Origin: Ureibacillus chungkukjangi
GTDB lineage: Bacteria; Bacillota; Bacilli; Bacillales_A; Planococcaceae
Length of the DNA stretch: 64,000 nt
Assembly (NCBI RefSeq): GCF_003217295.1
Contig: NZ_QJTJ01000004.1
Coordinates: 162,513 to 226,512 of the forward strand
Reading direction: 5' to 3'
Part shown: piece after piece, positions 43,930-52,601 of the stretch
Numbering within the stretch: position 1 is the first letter of the stretch
How the letters are laid out: the number at the start of each line of letters is the position of its first letter
Notes under the pieces: model-generated
What the model saw: only the letters and a program-made list of their open reading frames with translations
Database searches by the model: none
What the model was told of the DNA's origin: nothing
Position numbers and translations under genes: made by a program

Positions 43930-45372
43930 ATGAGGAAAAGTCGATTTTTTGTATTACTGGCTGTGCTTTGTATTATTATAGCTGGCTTTATATTCTGGCA
44001 GAGCTCGAAGGAAACTGAAATGGGAGGAGCTAATGTCAGTGATATCGCTGTTATTGACCAAGCCTATTCTCTAATTAAAGAAAACTCTGTATATGGAACT
44101 AAGGAATCTGCACTTATTGAAGGAGCAATTCGAGGAATGGCAGGAGCTCTTCAAGACCCGTATAGTACGTACTATACCGAGAAAGAGGCTGCCCTGCATA
44201 AGCAATCATTAGCAGGACAACGTGTTGGAATTGGTATTGAAATCACAGAAAAAGACGGTAAATTCATTGTTGTTTCACCTGTGAAATCATCTCCAGCAGA
44301 AAAAGCAGGAATTCGTCCTTTCGATGAAATTGTACAAGTTGATGAAGAACGCCTTGATGGGAAAACTCTTGGGGAATTGATGCAAATGATTCAAGGTGAG
44401 GCTGGCGAAAAAATTAGCCTTGTATTATATCGCCCAAGTACAGAGCGCCATATCAAAATCAGTGTAGAACGAGCTGAAATGAATAACAAAACTGTTGCAT
44501 CAAAGGTGATGAAGGCTGAGGAAACCGACATTGGCTATGTATCAATCTCAATGTTTGGTGAAAAGACAGCTGAAGAATGGGTTGAGGCAACAAAGAAATT
44601 AATCAGTGAAGATGTAGAAGGAATTATAGTGGATCTCCGTGATAATCCAGGCGGATATTTACATAGCGTAGCAGCTGTTGTAAGTAGTATCGAAAAGGAG
44701 AATGACGTTTTTGCATATATGCAAAATGGTAAAGGGGCTATGGAGCCATTAAAAACTTCAAAGCTTGAAGTGGATGAATACTACTTAGAAAAGATGAAGA
44801 AGCTACCGGTTGTAGTTCTTCAAAATGAAGGTAGTGCATCGGCAAGTGAAGTAATGGCTGGAGCAGTTCAGAGCTGGGAGCGAGCATTGCTTGTAGGTTC
44901 TACTAGCTTTGGTAAAGGAACTGTTCAAGAAACTTGGGGACTTGATAATGGTGGAGAATTAAAATTATCTACAAATAAATGGCTTACTCCTGAAAGACAA
45001 TGGATTCATGGCAAAGGGATTGAGGCAGATATTGAAGTAGAACAGCATCCATTATTCTCCCTTGAAGTACTGCCATTATCAGGAGAATTTGCTGAAGGTG
45101 ATTTTAAAGAAGAGGTTGCCTATACACAAAAGGTATTAAGTGGACTTGGTTATAATGTCGCAAGAACAGATGGTTTTTATGACGAAAATACGGCTGAGGC
45201 AGTTATGCTTTATCGTGAGCAAAATGATTTGAAAAAGGGACGTCATATGGATGATGATTTCTTTGCAAGTATTAGTGAGCAGGTAATTAAGTATAAGCAA
45301 AATGTGGAGAATGATGCTCAGCTAAACATGGGACTTAGTGTAATGATGAATCGCCTAAAAGGGGATATTTAA
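43930..45372 (+). CDS. ctpB: S41 carboxy-terminal processing protease CtpB-like
   Basis: The 480-residue protein has an N-terminal membrane anchor, a PDZ domain (about 95-180, GIGIEITEKDGKFIVVSPVKSSPAEKAGIRPFDEI), an S41 protease domain with the serine in NEGSASASEVMAG and the lysine in STSFGKGTVQ, and a C-terminal peptidoglycan-binding domain (about 395-460). B. subtilis CtpB cleaves SpoIVFA in sporulation; the same gene follows ftsEX there as well. Catalytic residues are intact. Confidence 0.9.
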   Translation: MRKSRFFVLLAVLCIIIAGFIFWQSSKETEMGGANVSDIAVIDQAYSLIKENSVYGTKESALIEGAIRGMAGALQDPYSTYYTEKEAALHKQSLAGQRVGIGIEITEKDGKFIVVSPVKSSPAEKAGIRPFDEIVQVDEERLDGKTLGELMQMIQGEAGEKISLVLYRPSTERHIKISVERAEMNNKTVASKVMKAEETDIGYVSISMFGEKTAEEWVEATKKLISEDVEGIIVDLRDNPGGYLHSVAAVVSSIEKENDVFAYMQNGKGAMEPLKTSKLEVDEYYLEKMKKLPVVVLQNEGSASASEVMAGAVQSWERALLVGSTSFGKGTVQETWGLDNGGELKLSTNKWLTPERQWIHGKGIEADIEVEQHPLFSLEVLPLSGEFAEGDFKEEVAYTQKVLSGLGYNVARTDGFYDENTAEAVMLYREQNDLKKGRHMDDDFFASISEQVIKYKQNVENDAQLNMGLSVMMNRLKGDI

Positions 45373-45538
45373 CTTAGTCTAGTTAATTTGAGATAGATTT
45401 AAAATGCTTATTCGATTTATTGAAGACTAGCTTGTAGGAAAAATACAATTTTATGCCGAAATAGTTAGATTCTATCTACGCATTTCTGTGCTCGTTTGAT
45501 ACAATGACATTAGTTAGTAGTAAACGGGCGGTGGAAAA

Positions 45539-46708
45539 ATGGTTACAGAAATATTAATAGAGATTGCTAGAGCATTTGGACGATTATTTATGAATCCAAT
45601 CTTTTATCTAGCAATCATAATGGCTATCTATTTAGGCTATCGTCGAGTAAAAAGGGAAAGAAAATTTTTCCATATTCGTATTTTATGGGGATGGTCCGAA
45701 GCGATTGGCTTATTGAAGGAAGGCTTACTAATCGCATTATGTATTTCACTTCTTTCAATCGGTTTTGGACTAACATTACCAGTACAATTTTTATACGTCG
45801 CGACGATTATTAGTTTTCTAGCATTGATTATTTACATTTTTCATCTTCTGTCACCAATCATTATATTCACGGCAAGCTTAGTGACACTTTTCTTATTTAA
45901 CTATTTTAATGTGTCGATTGATTTATTTGGTATAGAGATAAATGGTGTGAATATGAATGAGGATGTAGCTGTAACAGCAGCGGTTTTAGCTGGATTGTTA
46001 TTAGTTGCTGAAGGAATGCTAATTCGTAAATATGGTGCGCAGTATGCATCACCAATTGTGGAAAATTCAAAAAGGGGCTTAAAAGCAGTCGCCTTTTTAA
46101 GCAAGAAGATTTGGGTGCTACCAATCTTTTTCGTAGTACCAGGGAATGTCATTGATGCATATCTCCCTTGGTGGCCACAGTTCTCAATAGGAGCAAATCA
46201 ATTTTCTCTTGTTTTGTTCCCAATAATTATAGGCTTCCAGCAAATGACTCGACATACATTACCGGTATATTTGTACCCTAAACTTGGTCGTGCTGTTGTG
46301 ATTTTAGGAGAGTTAGTGGTTATTGGTGGGCTTGTTGCTTATTTTGTTCCACTGGTAGGCTTTGCAATGCTACTGGTAGGGCTAGTTGCACGAATCGTTA
46401 TATCCATCCGTTTTGCTATTCGTGAGCAAAAGGATGTCTATGCAGTTTCAGCAAAATCCAGTGGTGTCATGATTGCAGGAGTATTGCCAAATTCCCCTGC
46501 AGAAAAAATGGGCTTGGATGTTGGCGAAATCATCCGAAAAGTGAATGGCATGGAGGTTCATAGTGAACGACAATTATATGAAGCATTACAAATAAATGCT
46601 GCCCATTGTCGACTAGAGGTCCTCAACCATCAAAATGAAGTCCGACTTACCCAGCACGTAGTTTATAACGGCGACCACCATCGTATTGGCTTGCTGGTAG
46701 CGGAATAA
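45539..46708 (+). CDS. minJ: Division-site protein MinJ
   Basis: The 389-residue protein has about six to eight membrane helices and a C-terminal PDZ domain (ASVMIAGVLPNSPAEKMGLDVGEIIRKVNG type), the layout of B. subtilis MinJ (YvjD), and lies after ctpB as it does there. MinJ links DivIVA at the septum to MinD and so guides the Min system. GGCGGTGG precedes the ATG. Confidence 0.85.
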   Translation: MVTEILIEIARAFGRLFMNPIFYLAIIMAIYLGYRRVKRERKFFHIRILWGWSEAIGLLKEGLLIALCISLLSIGFGLTLPVQFLYVATIISFLALIIYIFHLLSPIIIFTASLVTLFLFNYFNVSIDLFGIEINGVNMNEDVAVTAAVLAGLLLVAEGMLIRKYGAQYASPIVENSKRGLKAVAFLSKKIWVLPIFFVVPGNVIDAYLPWWPQFSIGANQFSLVLFPIIIGFQQMTRHTLPVYLYPKLGRAVVILGELVVIGGLVAYFVPLVGFAMLLVGLVARIVISIRFAIREQKDVYAVSAKSSGVMIAGVLPNSPAEKMGLDVGEIIRKVNGMEVHSERQLYEALQINAAHCRLEVLNHQNEVRLTQHVVYNGDHHRIGLLVAE

Positions 46709-46710
46709 GT

Positions 46711-46747
46711 AAGAGCGAGGACCTATAAATGGTCTTCGCTCTTTTTG
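46711..46747 (+). terminator. Terminator after minJ
   Basis: AGAGCGAGGACC and GGTCTTCGCTCT pair with one mismatch and are followed by TTTTT. Confidence 0.85.
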
Positions 46748-46811
46748 ATATTATTTGGCAGTACCTGTGGATTTACTAAAGCTGAATCTAAAAAAATATC
46801 TAACAATCTAT

Positions 46812-46847
46812 AGAAAAAGGACACTTTACAAATAAAATGTCCTTTAG
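46812..46847 (-). terminator. Terminator of azlCD
   Basis: AAAGGACA and TGTCCTTT form a stem around about 15 bases; on the minus strand TTTTTC follows it. Confidence 0.75.
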
Positions 46848-46852
46848 AAATT

Positions 46853-47176
46853 CTAGATCAATAATCTCAATATCGCCATTGTAACAACGCCAACTATCAC
46901 TGTTTTCGATAAGCTTTTCGTCCAGATAGCAACAAATAATGTCGGGATAAAGGCCAGTAAGTTGAGCCAGTCGAAAGTCACGAATTTCTCTTCTGCTTCA
47001 AAAAGAGATTCCAGCACAAGTGCACTTAAAATACAGACTGGGATATAGGCTAGCCAACGTAGCACGACATCTGGTAATTGGATGTTACGTACTAATATAA
47101 AAGGAACTACCCGTGGAACCCAAGTGACAAGAGCACAGCCGAGCATTAACAAAAGAACAGGTAAGGAAATACTCAT
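46853..47176 (-). CDS. azlD: Branched-chain amino acid exporter subunit AzlD
   Basis: The 107-residue protein has four hydrophobic helices and the AzlD segment WVPRVVPFILVRNIQLPDVVLRWLAYIPVCILSAL. AzlCD acts as a two-component exporter of branched-chain amino acids. Its start overlaps the azlC stop by four bases. Confidence 0.9.
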   Translation of the reverse strand: MSISLPVLLLMLGCALVTWVPRVVPFILVRNIQLPDVVLRWLAYIPVCILSALVLESLFEAEEKFVTFDWLNLLAFIPTLFVAIWTKSLSKTVIVGVVTMAILRLLI

Positions 47177-47898
47177 TTTTCAGTTGCCACCCCAATCGTA
47201 GCGACAATAATAGTAGCAATTAGTACGGCCAAGTGTCCTGGGACGAAATATAATAATGCATATAAAACAATGGCCATCAATGCAATCAATTTTAGATAAT
47301 GCATTAGCTTGCTTTTCCCAATACCGTTTAAGTTAAGAACGAGTAAAGCTCCGAACATGGCGATTAAGGCAAAATCTAAGCCCCAGTTTTCTGCGTTGGG
47401 CAGCCATTTTCCAATCAGTCCTCCTATTGTACAAGAAGCAATCCACGTAATATAAGCTGTTAGATTTAAACCATCCATCCAATTGCCACCAAGCTGCTTT
47501 TCCTTCATAAGCTTTGTAACGGCAACGCCAAAGGTTTCATCGGTTAATAGTGTGCCAAATCCAATGTTACGTAGCGGTGAATACCGTGTTAAATGAGGAG
47601 CAACCGTTAAGGACATAAGCAAATGACGCAAATTTACAATAAAAGTCGTGATTATGATGACAGAAAACGGTGCACCTGCTACATATAATCCACAAAAAAT
47701 AAATTGTGCAGATCCAGCATAAACAAGGACAGATAATAAAAATATCTCAAAAACTGAAAGATTCGAAGTAATAGCAATAACGCCAAAAGCCAAGCCGATA
47801 CTTACATAGCCTAATAAGGTTGGGATACAGTCTTTAATCCCCTGAGAGAATGAATCACTTGTAAGTGCTGATTCATTATAATTTAAGTGGGTACTCAA
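47173..47898 (-). CDS. azlC: Branched-chain amino acid exporter subunit AzlC
   Basis: A TTG nine bases after AAAGGAA on the minus strand is the preferred start, giving 241 residues; a TTG 24 bases upstream lacks a ribosome site. The family core is clear: SQGIKDCIPTLLGYVSIGLAFGVIA, then VYAGSAQFIFCGL and LRHLLMSLTVAPHL. The protein has about seven helices and pairs with AzlD in the membrane. Confidence 0.9.
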   Translation of the reverse strand: MSTHLNYNESALTSDSFSQGIKDCIPTLLGYVSIGLAFGVIAITSNLSVFEIFLLSVLVYAGSAQFIFCGLYVAGAPFSVIIITTFIVNLRHLLMSLTVAPHLTRYSPLRNIGFGTLLTDETFGVAVTKLMKEKQLGGNWMDGLNLTAYITWIASCTIGGLIGKWLPNAENWGLDFALIAMFGALLVLNLNGIGKSKLMHYLKLIALMAIVLYALLYFVPGHLAVLIATIIVATIGVATEK

Positions 47899-48291
47899 TT
47901 TGTCTGATTCCTTTCTGAACAAAATTTCGATAGTTATCTAATAAAATAGTAACATTAATAGACATATTCGTGTTAGGTAATCTAGTATTACAGTTAAATG
48001 GAACAATTTACAATTTAAATCGTTATTAATAGTCGAATTGGTAAATTTACTTTAAATATCCAACCATCTGTATTAAAATCATATAAAAAATAAGAGAATA
48101 TCATTTTGAAAATTGAATAAATAGGGAATAGAGAGAATAATAGATTTAAAAATAACCTTAAATTAACGGTTTAACTTTGGATAATGTTGCAAAAGATAGT
48201 AACAATAATTCATAAAAATGGACTGTATGAACAATGTTAAATAAATTCGGTTTAGTCAGTAAATCATACCTTAAAAGTCGGGGTGGAACAT
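47899..48291. other. AT-rich gap between azlC and VTT gene
   Basis: About 390 bases separate two divergent units. I see no ORF, clear promoter pair, T-box or other riboswitch; the sequence is low in GC throughout. Confidence 0.5.
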
Positions 48292-48942
48292 GTGAACGAT
48301 TTTTTTACAGTTGAAAATATTGAAAACCTGGCAGCACATTATCGGACACTTGGCCCGCTAATCGGTATTTTACTTCCTTTTATAGAAGCTTTTTTACCAT
48401 TTCTTCCTTTAGTGGTTATTGTTGTAGCTAACGCTAGCTCCTATGGCTTATGGATAGGCTTTTTGTTGTCATGGATAGGAACGGTACTAGGCTCATATGT
48501 TGTTTTCCTACTTACACGGAGATTTGGAAAACATCCAAGGCTCAAGGTTTTTATTGAAAAAGAAAAGGTTCAAAAATTAATCAAATGGGTTGATATGAGA
48601 GGGCTAAGTCCATTATTTATCCTGCTTTGCTTCCCGTTCACTCCATCAGTTCTCGTCAATATCGTAGCAGGTCTTTCTAATATTAAGAAAAAATATTATT
48701 TAATCGTTGTCATGGCAGGTAAGTTCATCATGATTGCCAGCATGAGTGTATTGGGCTACGACTTAAAAGCTTTAATAACTGACCCTGTAAAGTTAATCAT
48801 CGCAGGTGTAGGGATTTTCCTGCTCTGGATTGTTGGTAAAGGCATCGAAAAGCATTTAAACAAAAAAGTTGAGAAAGACCTAAAATCGGTTGCCAATAAA
48901 AAAAACATTAAAATGTCTGTCAAGAAGGAGCGGTTGTTATAA
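48292..48942 (+). CDS. VTT-domain (TVP38/TMEM64/DedA-like) membrane protein
   Basis: A GTG five bases after GGGGTGG is preferred to another GTG nine bases earlier. The protein of 216 residues has the VTT fold: a re-entrant LGPLIGILLPFIEAFLPFLP, then GTVLGSYVVFLLTRRFGK and FPFTPSVLVNIVAGLSNI. Such proteins (YtxB, YdjX/YdjZ relatives) are linked to lipid scrambling or transport. The tail is Lys-rich. Substrate unknown. Confidence 0.8.
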   Translation: MNDFFTVENIENLAAHYRTLGPLIGILLPFIEAFLPFLPLVVIVVANASSYGLWIGFLLSWIGTVLGSYVVFLLTRRFGKHPRLKVFIEKEKVQKLIKWVDMRGLSPLFILLCFPFTPSVLVNIVAGLSNIKKKYYLIVVMAGKFIMIASMSVLGYDLKALITDPVKLIIAGVGIFLLWIVGKGIEKHLNKKVEKDLKSVANKKNIKMSVKKERLL

Positions 48943-48954
48943 ATCGCTCTTTTT
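48925..48954 (+). terminator. Weak terminator at end of VTT gene
   Basis: GGAGCG inside the last codons pairs with CGCTCT across a 12-base loop and is followed by TTTTTTG. The stop codon lies in the loop. Confidence 0.6.
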
Positions 48955-49021
48955 TGATGGGTAAAACCTTTTTAAAAGCTACAAAAAGTAAAAAAATTTT
49001 ATAATCGCATTGTTTTAAAAA

Positions 49022-49043
49022 CGAACGTACATTCTGATATAAT
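49022..49043 (+). promoter_or_regulatory. LexA-type box and -10 element of addBA
   Basis: CGAAC-GTAC-ATTCT (49022-49035) matches the Bacillus LexA box with one change in the right arm and lies just before TATAAT (49038-49043). LexA here would sit over the promoter spacer, so the recombination nuclease may be damage-inducible. Confidence 0.6.
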
Positions 49044-49079
49044 AGAAGATAATATATGGAACAGAAAGAAGGGAACGTC

Positions 49080-52000
49080 ATGTCGTTACGAGTGATTAGT
49101 GGACGAGCTGGTACAGGGAAGTCTACATTCATACATCAGGAAATCGTAAAGGAGTTAAAGGAACAACCTTTAGGCTCCCAAATTTATTTAATCGTTCCTG
49201 ACCAAATGTCTTACCAGGCAGAATACATGCTTACTAATCAGTATGATATAAAAGGGATTATTCGAGCACAGGTCATGACGTTTAAACGTTTAGCATGGCA
49301 TATCCTGCAAGAAACTGGGGGCATTGCAAAAGAGCAAATCGATAAAATTGGTTATCGTATGCTCATCCGACGCTTGCTGGCAGAAAATAAAGAGCAGTTT
49401 TCGTTATTCCGTCAGGCAGCAGATAAGCGGGGTTTTACAAAAGAAATAGAGCAGCTTATTAAAGAGTTCAGTCAATACAACATTGATAGTCAGACATTGG
49501 CCGATACGATTACTCAGTTAGAGGAATCTTCAGCTCCTAATACACTCATCGCAAAGTCGAAGGATTTACAGCTAATTTTAACAAAGCTTGAAGAGGTACT
49601 AGGTGATAGCTTTATAGATAGTGAGGGATTTTACCCAATTCTGATTGAACAATTGCAGAATTCAGAGAGAATTAGAGAGGCACACATTTATATAGATGGT
49701 TTTACAGCCTTTACAGTTCGAGAGTTTGAAATCGTCAAACAGCTAATGTCTTTGGCTAAAAGGGTGACGGTTGTTTTACCTTTTGAGGATCCAAACGATA
49801 AGTATAATGACCAAGCTGTCTTTTATCGACCGGCTGTAATGTATGATAAATTGCTTCAGGAGGCATATAAATTTCAAATTGATGTCGAACCGCGAATTCA
49901 TTTGGAAAATAGCTATCGCTATCAAAATCATGATCTGCAGCATGTTGAAAAACAATTCCATCAAGCAATTCCACAGCCGATTGAGGCAGAAGGATTTGTC
50001 CAAGTCATGGAAGGGGCAAATCGTAGAGCTGAAATCCATGCGATTGCCCGGGAAATATGTCGAATTGTCAAGGACGAGGGAATACGATATCGGGATATTG
50101 GGATTATGTATCGTCAAGCCGCTGTATATGACCCATTAATTCAAACGATTTTTGCTCAATATGATATCCCTCTTTTCACCAACGAAAAAAAGACGATGCT
50201 TCATCATCCATTAATTGAGTTTAGTCGGTCGATATTAGAAGTAATCTCTTCTAATTGGCAGTATGAGCCCGTTTTTAGAAGTGTAAAAACAGATTTATTC
50301 TTCCCATTAAAAAGTGATTTGAAGGAGATGCGTGAGAAGGCGGATCTATTCGAAAACTTCGTCATTGCACAGGGGATTTATGGCTATCGATGGTTCGAGG
50401 ATTCAAGATGGTTTTATAAAAAATATCGTGGGCTAGAGTTTTATTCTAAAAAACAAACCGATGAAGAAATTCAAATGCAAAAGCTGATCGATGAAATAAA
50501 AGAAATCATCAAGGCACCACTTGAGAAGCTTCAAGAGCAGCTAAAGGAAGCTGAAACTGGTAGAGAAATCGCCATGGCCTTATATAATTGTATCGACGAT
50601 TTAAAGGTTTATGAGAAGTTACAGGCCTTAAAAAATATAGAATTGGAGGAGCATGACCTCCATGGTGCAAGTGAGCATGACCAGGCCTGGAACCGCTGGA
50701 TCAATGTATTAGAACAATTTGCTCTTTTATTTGGTGACCAAAAGCTGACGCTTGAAGAGGCTGCCCAAATATTGGATGAAGGGTTTGATACACTTCACTT
50801 TTCAAAAATTCCACCATCAGTTGATGAGGTAACGGTTTCTACAGTTGAATTCTCTCGCTTTGACAACAAGAAAGCAGTATTCGTCATTGGTGTGAATGAT
50901 GGCGTCTATCCAATGCGCATGGACTATGAGGGATTAATAACCGATGTGGAGCGAGGTTGGTTTGCAGGAGCTGATATAGAGCTATCACCAACGTCAAAGC
51001 ATCGTTTGCTACAGGAAGCATTTTTAATCTATCGTGCTTTTTCATCTCCTACAAATCGACTTTATGTAACCTTTGCAAGCTCAGACGAAGAAAGTAAAGC
51101 ACTACTGCCTTCACTCTATGTCAATCGTTTGCATAAGCTCTTTGAGGTGGGTGGCGTAAAAACCTTGCCTCATACGCGAGTTCTTAATGATCCGATTGAG
51201 GAATTGGAGCCAACAAATACGCTTGCATATTTACAGCACCCAAGGACCTCTTTGGCTTATTTAATGATGCAATTACGTCAGGCCGAGTATACACAAGAGC
51301 TTGCACCTGAGTGGCTGGCTTTAAAGACATTTTATGAACAGGATGCTAATTGGAAGCATGTGCTACAAGCGGTGATGCGTCCGTTAAAAAAGAAAAAGAA
51401 TACCGAAAACCTAACACCGGAAATTACAGAAAGCTTATATGGTACAGAGTTGACCTCCAGTGTATCTCGGGTTGAAAAGTTTTATCGCTGTCCTTTCTCT
51501 CATTTCACAACCTATGGCTTAAGACTGGAGGAACGAGCAGTTTATCGACTTGAAAATTTTGCGATGGGTGATTTATTCCATGAAGCCTTAAAATGGATCA
51601 CACTTGAAACAGAGCGGTTAAACCTGCAGTGGAATCGATTATCGAAGTTACAGTGTAGTCAGCTTGCTCGCCAGGCAGTGGAGCATATCGTGCCTGTATT
51701 TTCTCATCAAATCTTATTAAGCAGTGCCCGTTATCGCTATATTCAAAGAAAGCTAATTCGAATCGTTGAACGGACAATGATGGCACTATCCCAGCATGCC
51801 AAAAATTCCTTCTTTAAACCAGTGGCAATCGAAGCCGCATTTGGACCGAATGAAAAGCTGCCACCGTTAGAAATAGATTTATCAGGTGGTAGAAAAATGC
51901 GCATCCAGGGTCGAATTGACCGAATTGATCGAGCGAAAATCGGGGACAAGTCCTATTTACGAGTTATTGATTACAAATCCTCTAGCCGTGACTTGGATTT

Positions 52001-52601
52001 AAATGAGGTATACCACGGGATTTCACTACAGCTTCTAACATATTTAGATGTAGCCGTTGAAAATTCTGAGCTATGGTTTGATGGAGACGTAGATCCTGCT
52101 GGAGTACTTTATGTGCATGTGCATAATCCAATTTTAAAAATGGAGCAGGAAGTCGATGAAATGACTCTCGAGCTCGAGCGCATGAAAAAATATCGTATGA
52201 AGGGGCTCCTAACAGAGAATGCAGAGTCATTAATCGCAATGGATGAGGAGCTAGAGCTTGGCGGTAGCTCAAATATCGTCCCTGTGTATTTAAAGAAGGA
52301 CGGAACGACATCCTTATCTAAATCTCGTGTTGTGCAGCCAAGTGATATGGGGCAAATCCAGCAATATGTCAGACACAAGCATAAAGTGGCAGGGGACGGC
52401 ATTTTAAGTGGTGAAACGGGAATCAAGCCTTATCGCTTAAAGGGTAGGACAGCCTGTGACTACTGTAGCTTTAAATCTGTTTGTCAATTCGACCCAACAG
52501 ACCATGAGCAGCTCTATCACCAGCTACAGGCCGACAAAACGGATAATATTGTCTCGAAAATAAGAGAGGAGTTGAAAAACGATGGGTCTATCAATTCCTG
52601 A
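49080..52601 (+). CDS. addB: ATP-dependent helicase/nuclease subunit AddB
   Basis: The ATG at 49080 follows AGAAGGGA and starts SLRVISGRAGTGKSTFIHQEI, with the single intact P-loop of AddB. The 1,173-residue protein ends in a nuclease domain with the iron-sulfur cluster cysteines (one in FYRCPFSHF, three in CDYCSFKSVCQF) and VIDYKSSSR, the nuclease motif. AddAB resects double-strand breaks to the Chi site before RecA loading. It overlaps addA by 20 bases. Confidence 0.97.
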   Translation: MSLRVISGRAGTGKSTFIHQEIVKELKEQPLGSQIYLIVPDQMSYQAEYMLTNQYDIKGIIRAQVMTFKRLAWHILQETGGIAKEQIDKIGYRMLIRRLLAENKEQFSLFRQAADKRGFTKEIEQLIKEFSQYNIDSQTLADTITQLEESSAPNTLIAKSKDLQLILTKLEEVLGDSFIDSEGFYPILIEQLQNSERIREAHIYIDGFTAFTVREFEIVKQLMSLAKRVTVVLPFEDPNDKYNDQAVFYRPAVMYDKLLQEAYKFQIDVEPRIHLENSYRYQNHDLQHVEKQFHQAIPQPIEAEGFVQVMEGANRRAEIHAIAREICRIVKDEGIRYRDIGIMYRQAAVYDPLIQTIFAQYDIPLFTNEKKTMLHHPLIEFSRSILEVISSNWQYEPVFRSVKTDLFFPLKSDLKEMREKADLFENFVIAQGIYGYRWFEDSRWFYKKYRGLEFYSKKQTDEEIQMQKLIDEIKEIIKAPLEKLQEQLKEAETGREIAMALYNCIDDLKVYEKLQALKNIELEEHDLHGASEHDQAWNRWINVLEQFALLFGDQKLTLEEAAQILDEGFDTLHFSKIPPSVDEVTVSTVEFSRFDNKKAVFVIGVNDGVYPMRMDYEGLITDVERGWFAGADIELSPTSKHRLLQEAFLIYRAFSSPTNRLYVTFASSDEESKALLPSLYVNRLHKLFEVGGVKTLPHTRVLNDPIEELEPTNTLAYLQHPRTSLAYLMMQLRQAEYTQELAPEWLALKTFYEQDANWKHVLQAVMRPLKKKKNTENLTPEITESLYGTELTSSVSRVEKFYRCPFSHFTTYGLRLEERAVYRLENFAMGDLFHEALKWITLETERLNLQWNRLSKLQCSQLARQAVEHIVPVFSHQILLSSARYRYIQRKLIRIVERTMMALSQHAKNSFFKPVAIEAAFGPNEKLPPLEIDLSGGRKMRIQGRIDRIDRAKIGDKSYLRVIDYKSSSRDLDLNEVYHGISLQLLTYLDVAVENSELWFDGDVDPAGVLYVHVHNPILKMEQEVDEMTLELERMKKYRMKGLLTENAESLIAMDEELELGGSSNIVPVYLKKDGTTSLSKSRVVQPSDMGQIQQYVRHKHKVAGDGILSGETGIKPYRLKGRTACDYCSFKSVCQFDPTDHEQLYHQLQADKTDNIVSKIREELKNDGSINS

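Noticed and set aside
47899..48291. T-box or leucine-responsive leader for azlCD
   Set aside because: No T-box sequence or specifier loop could be found.
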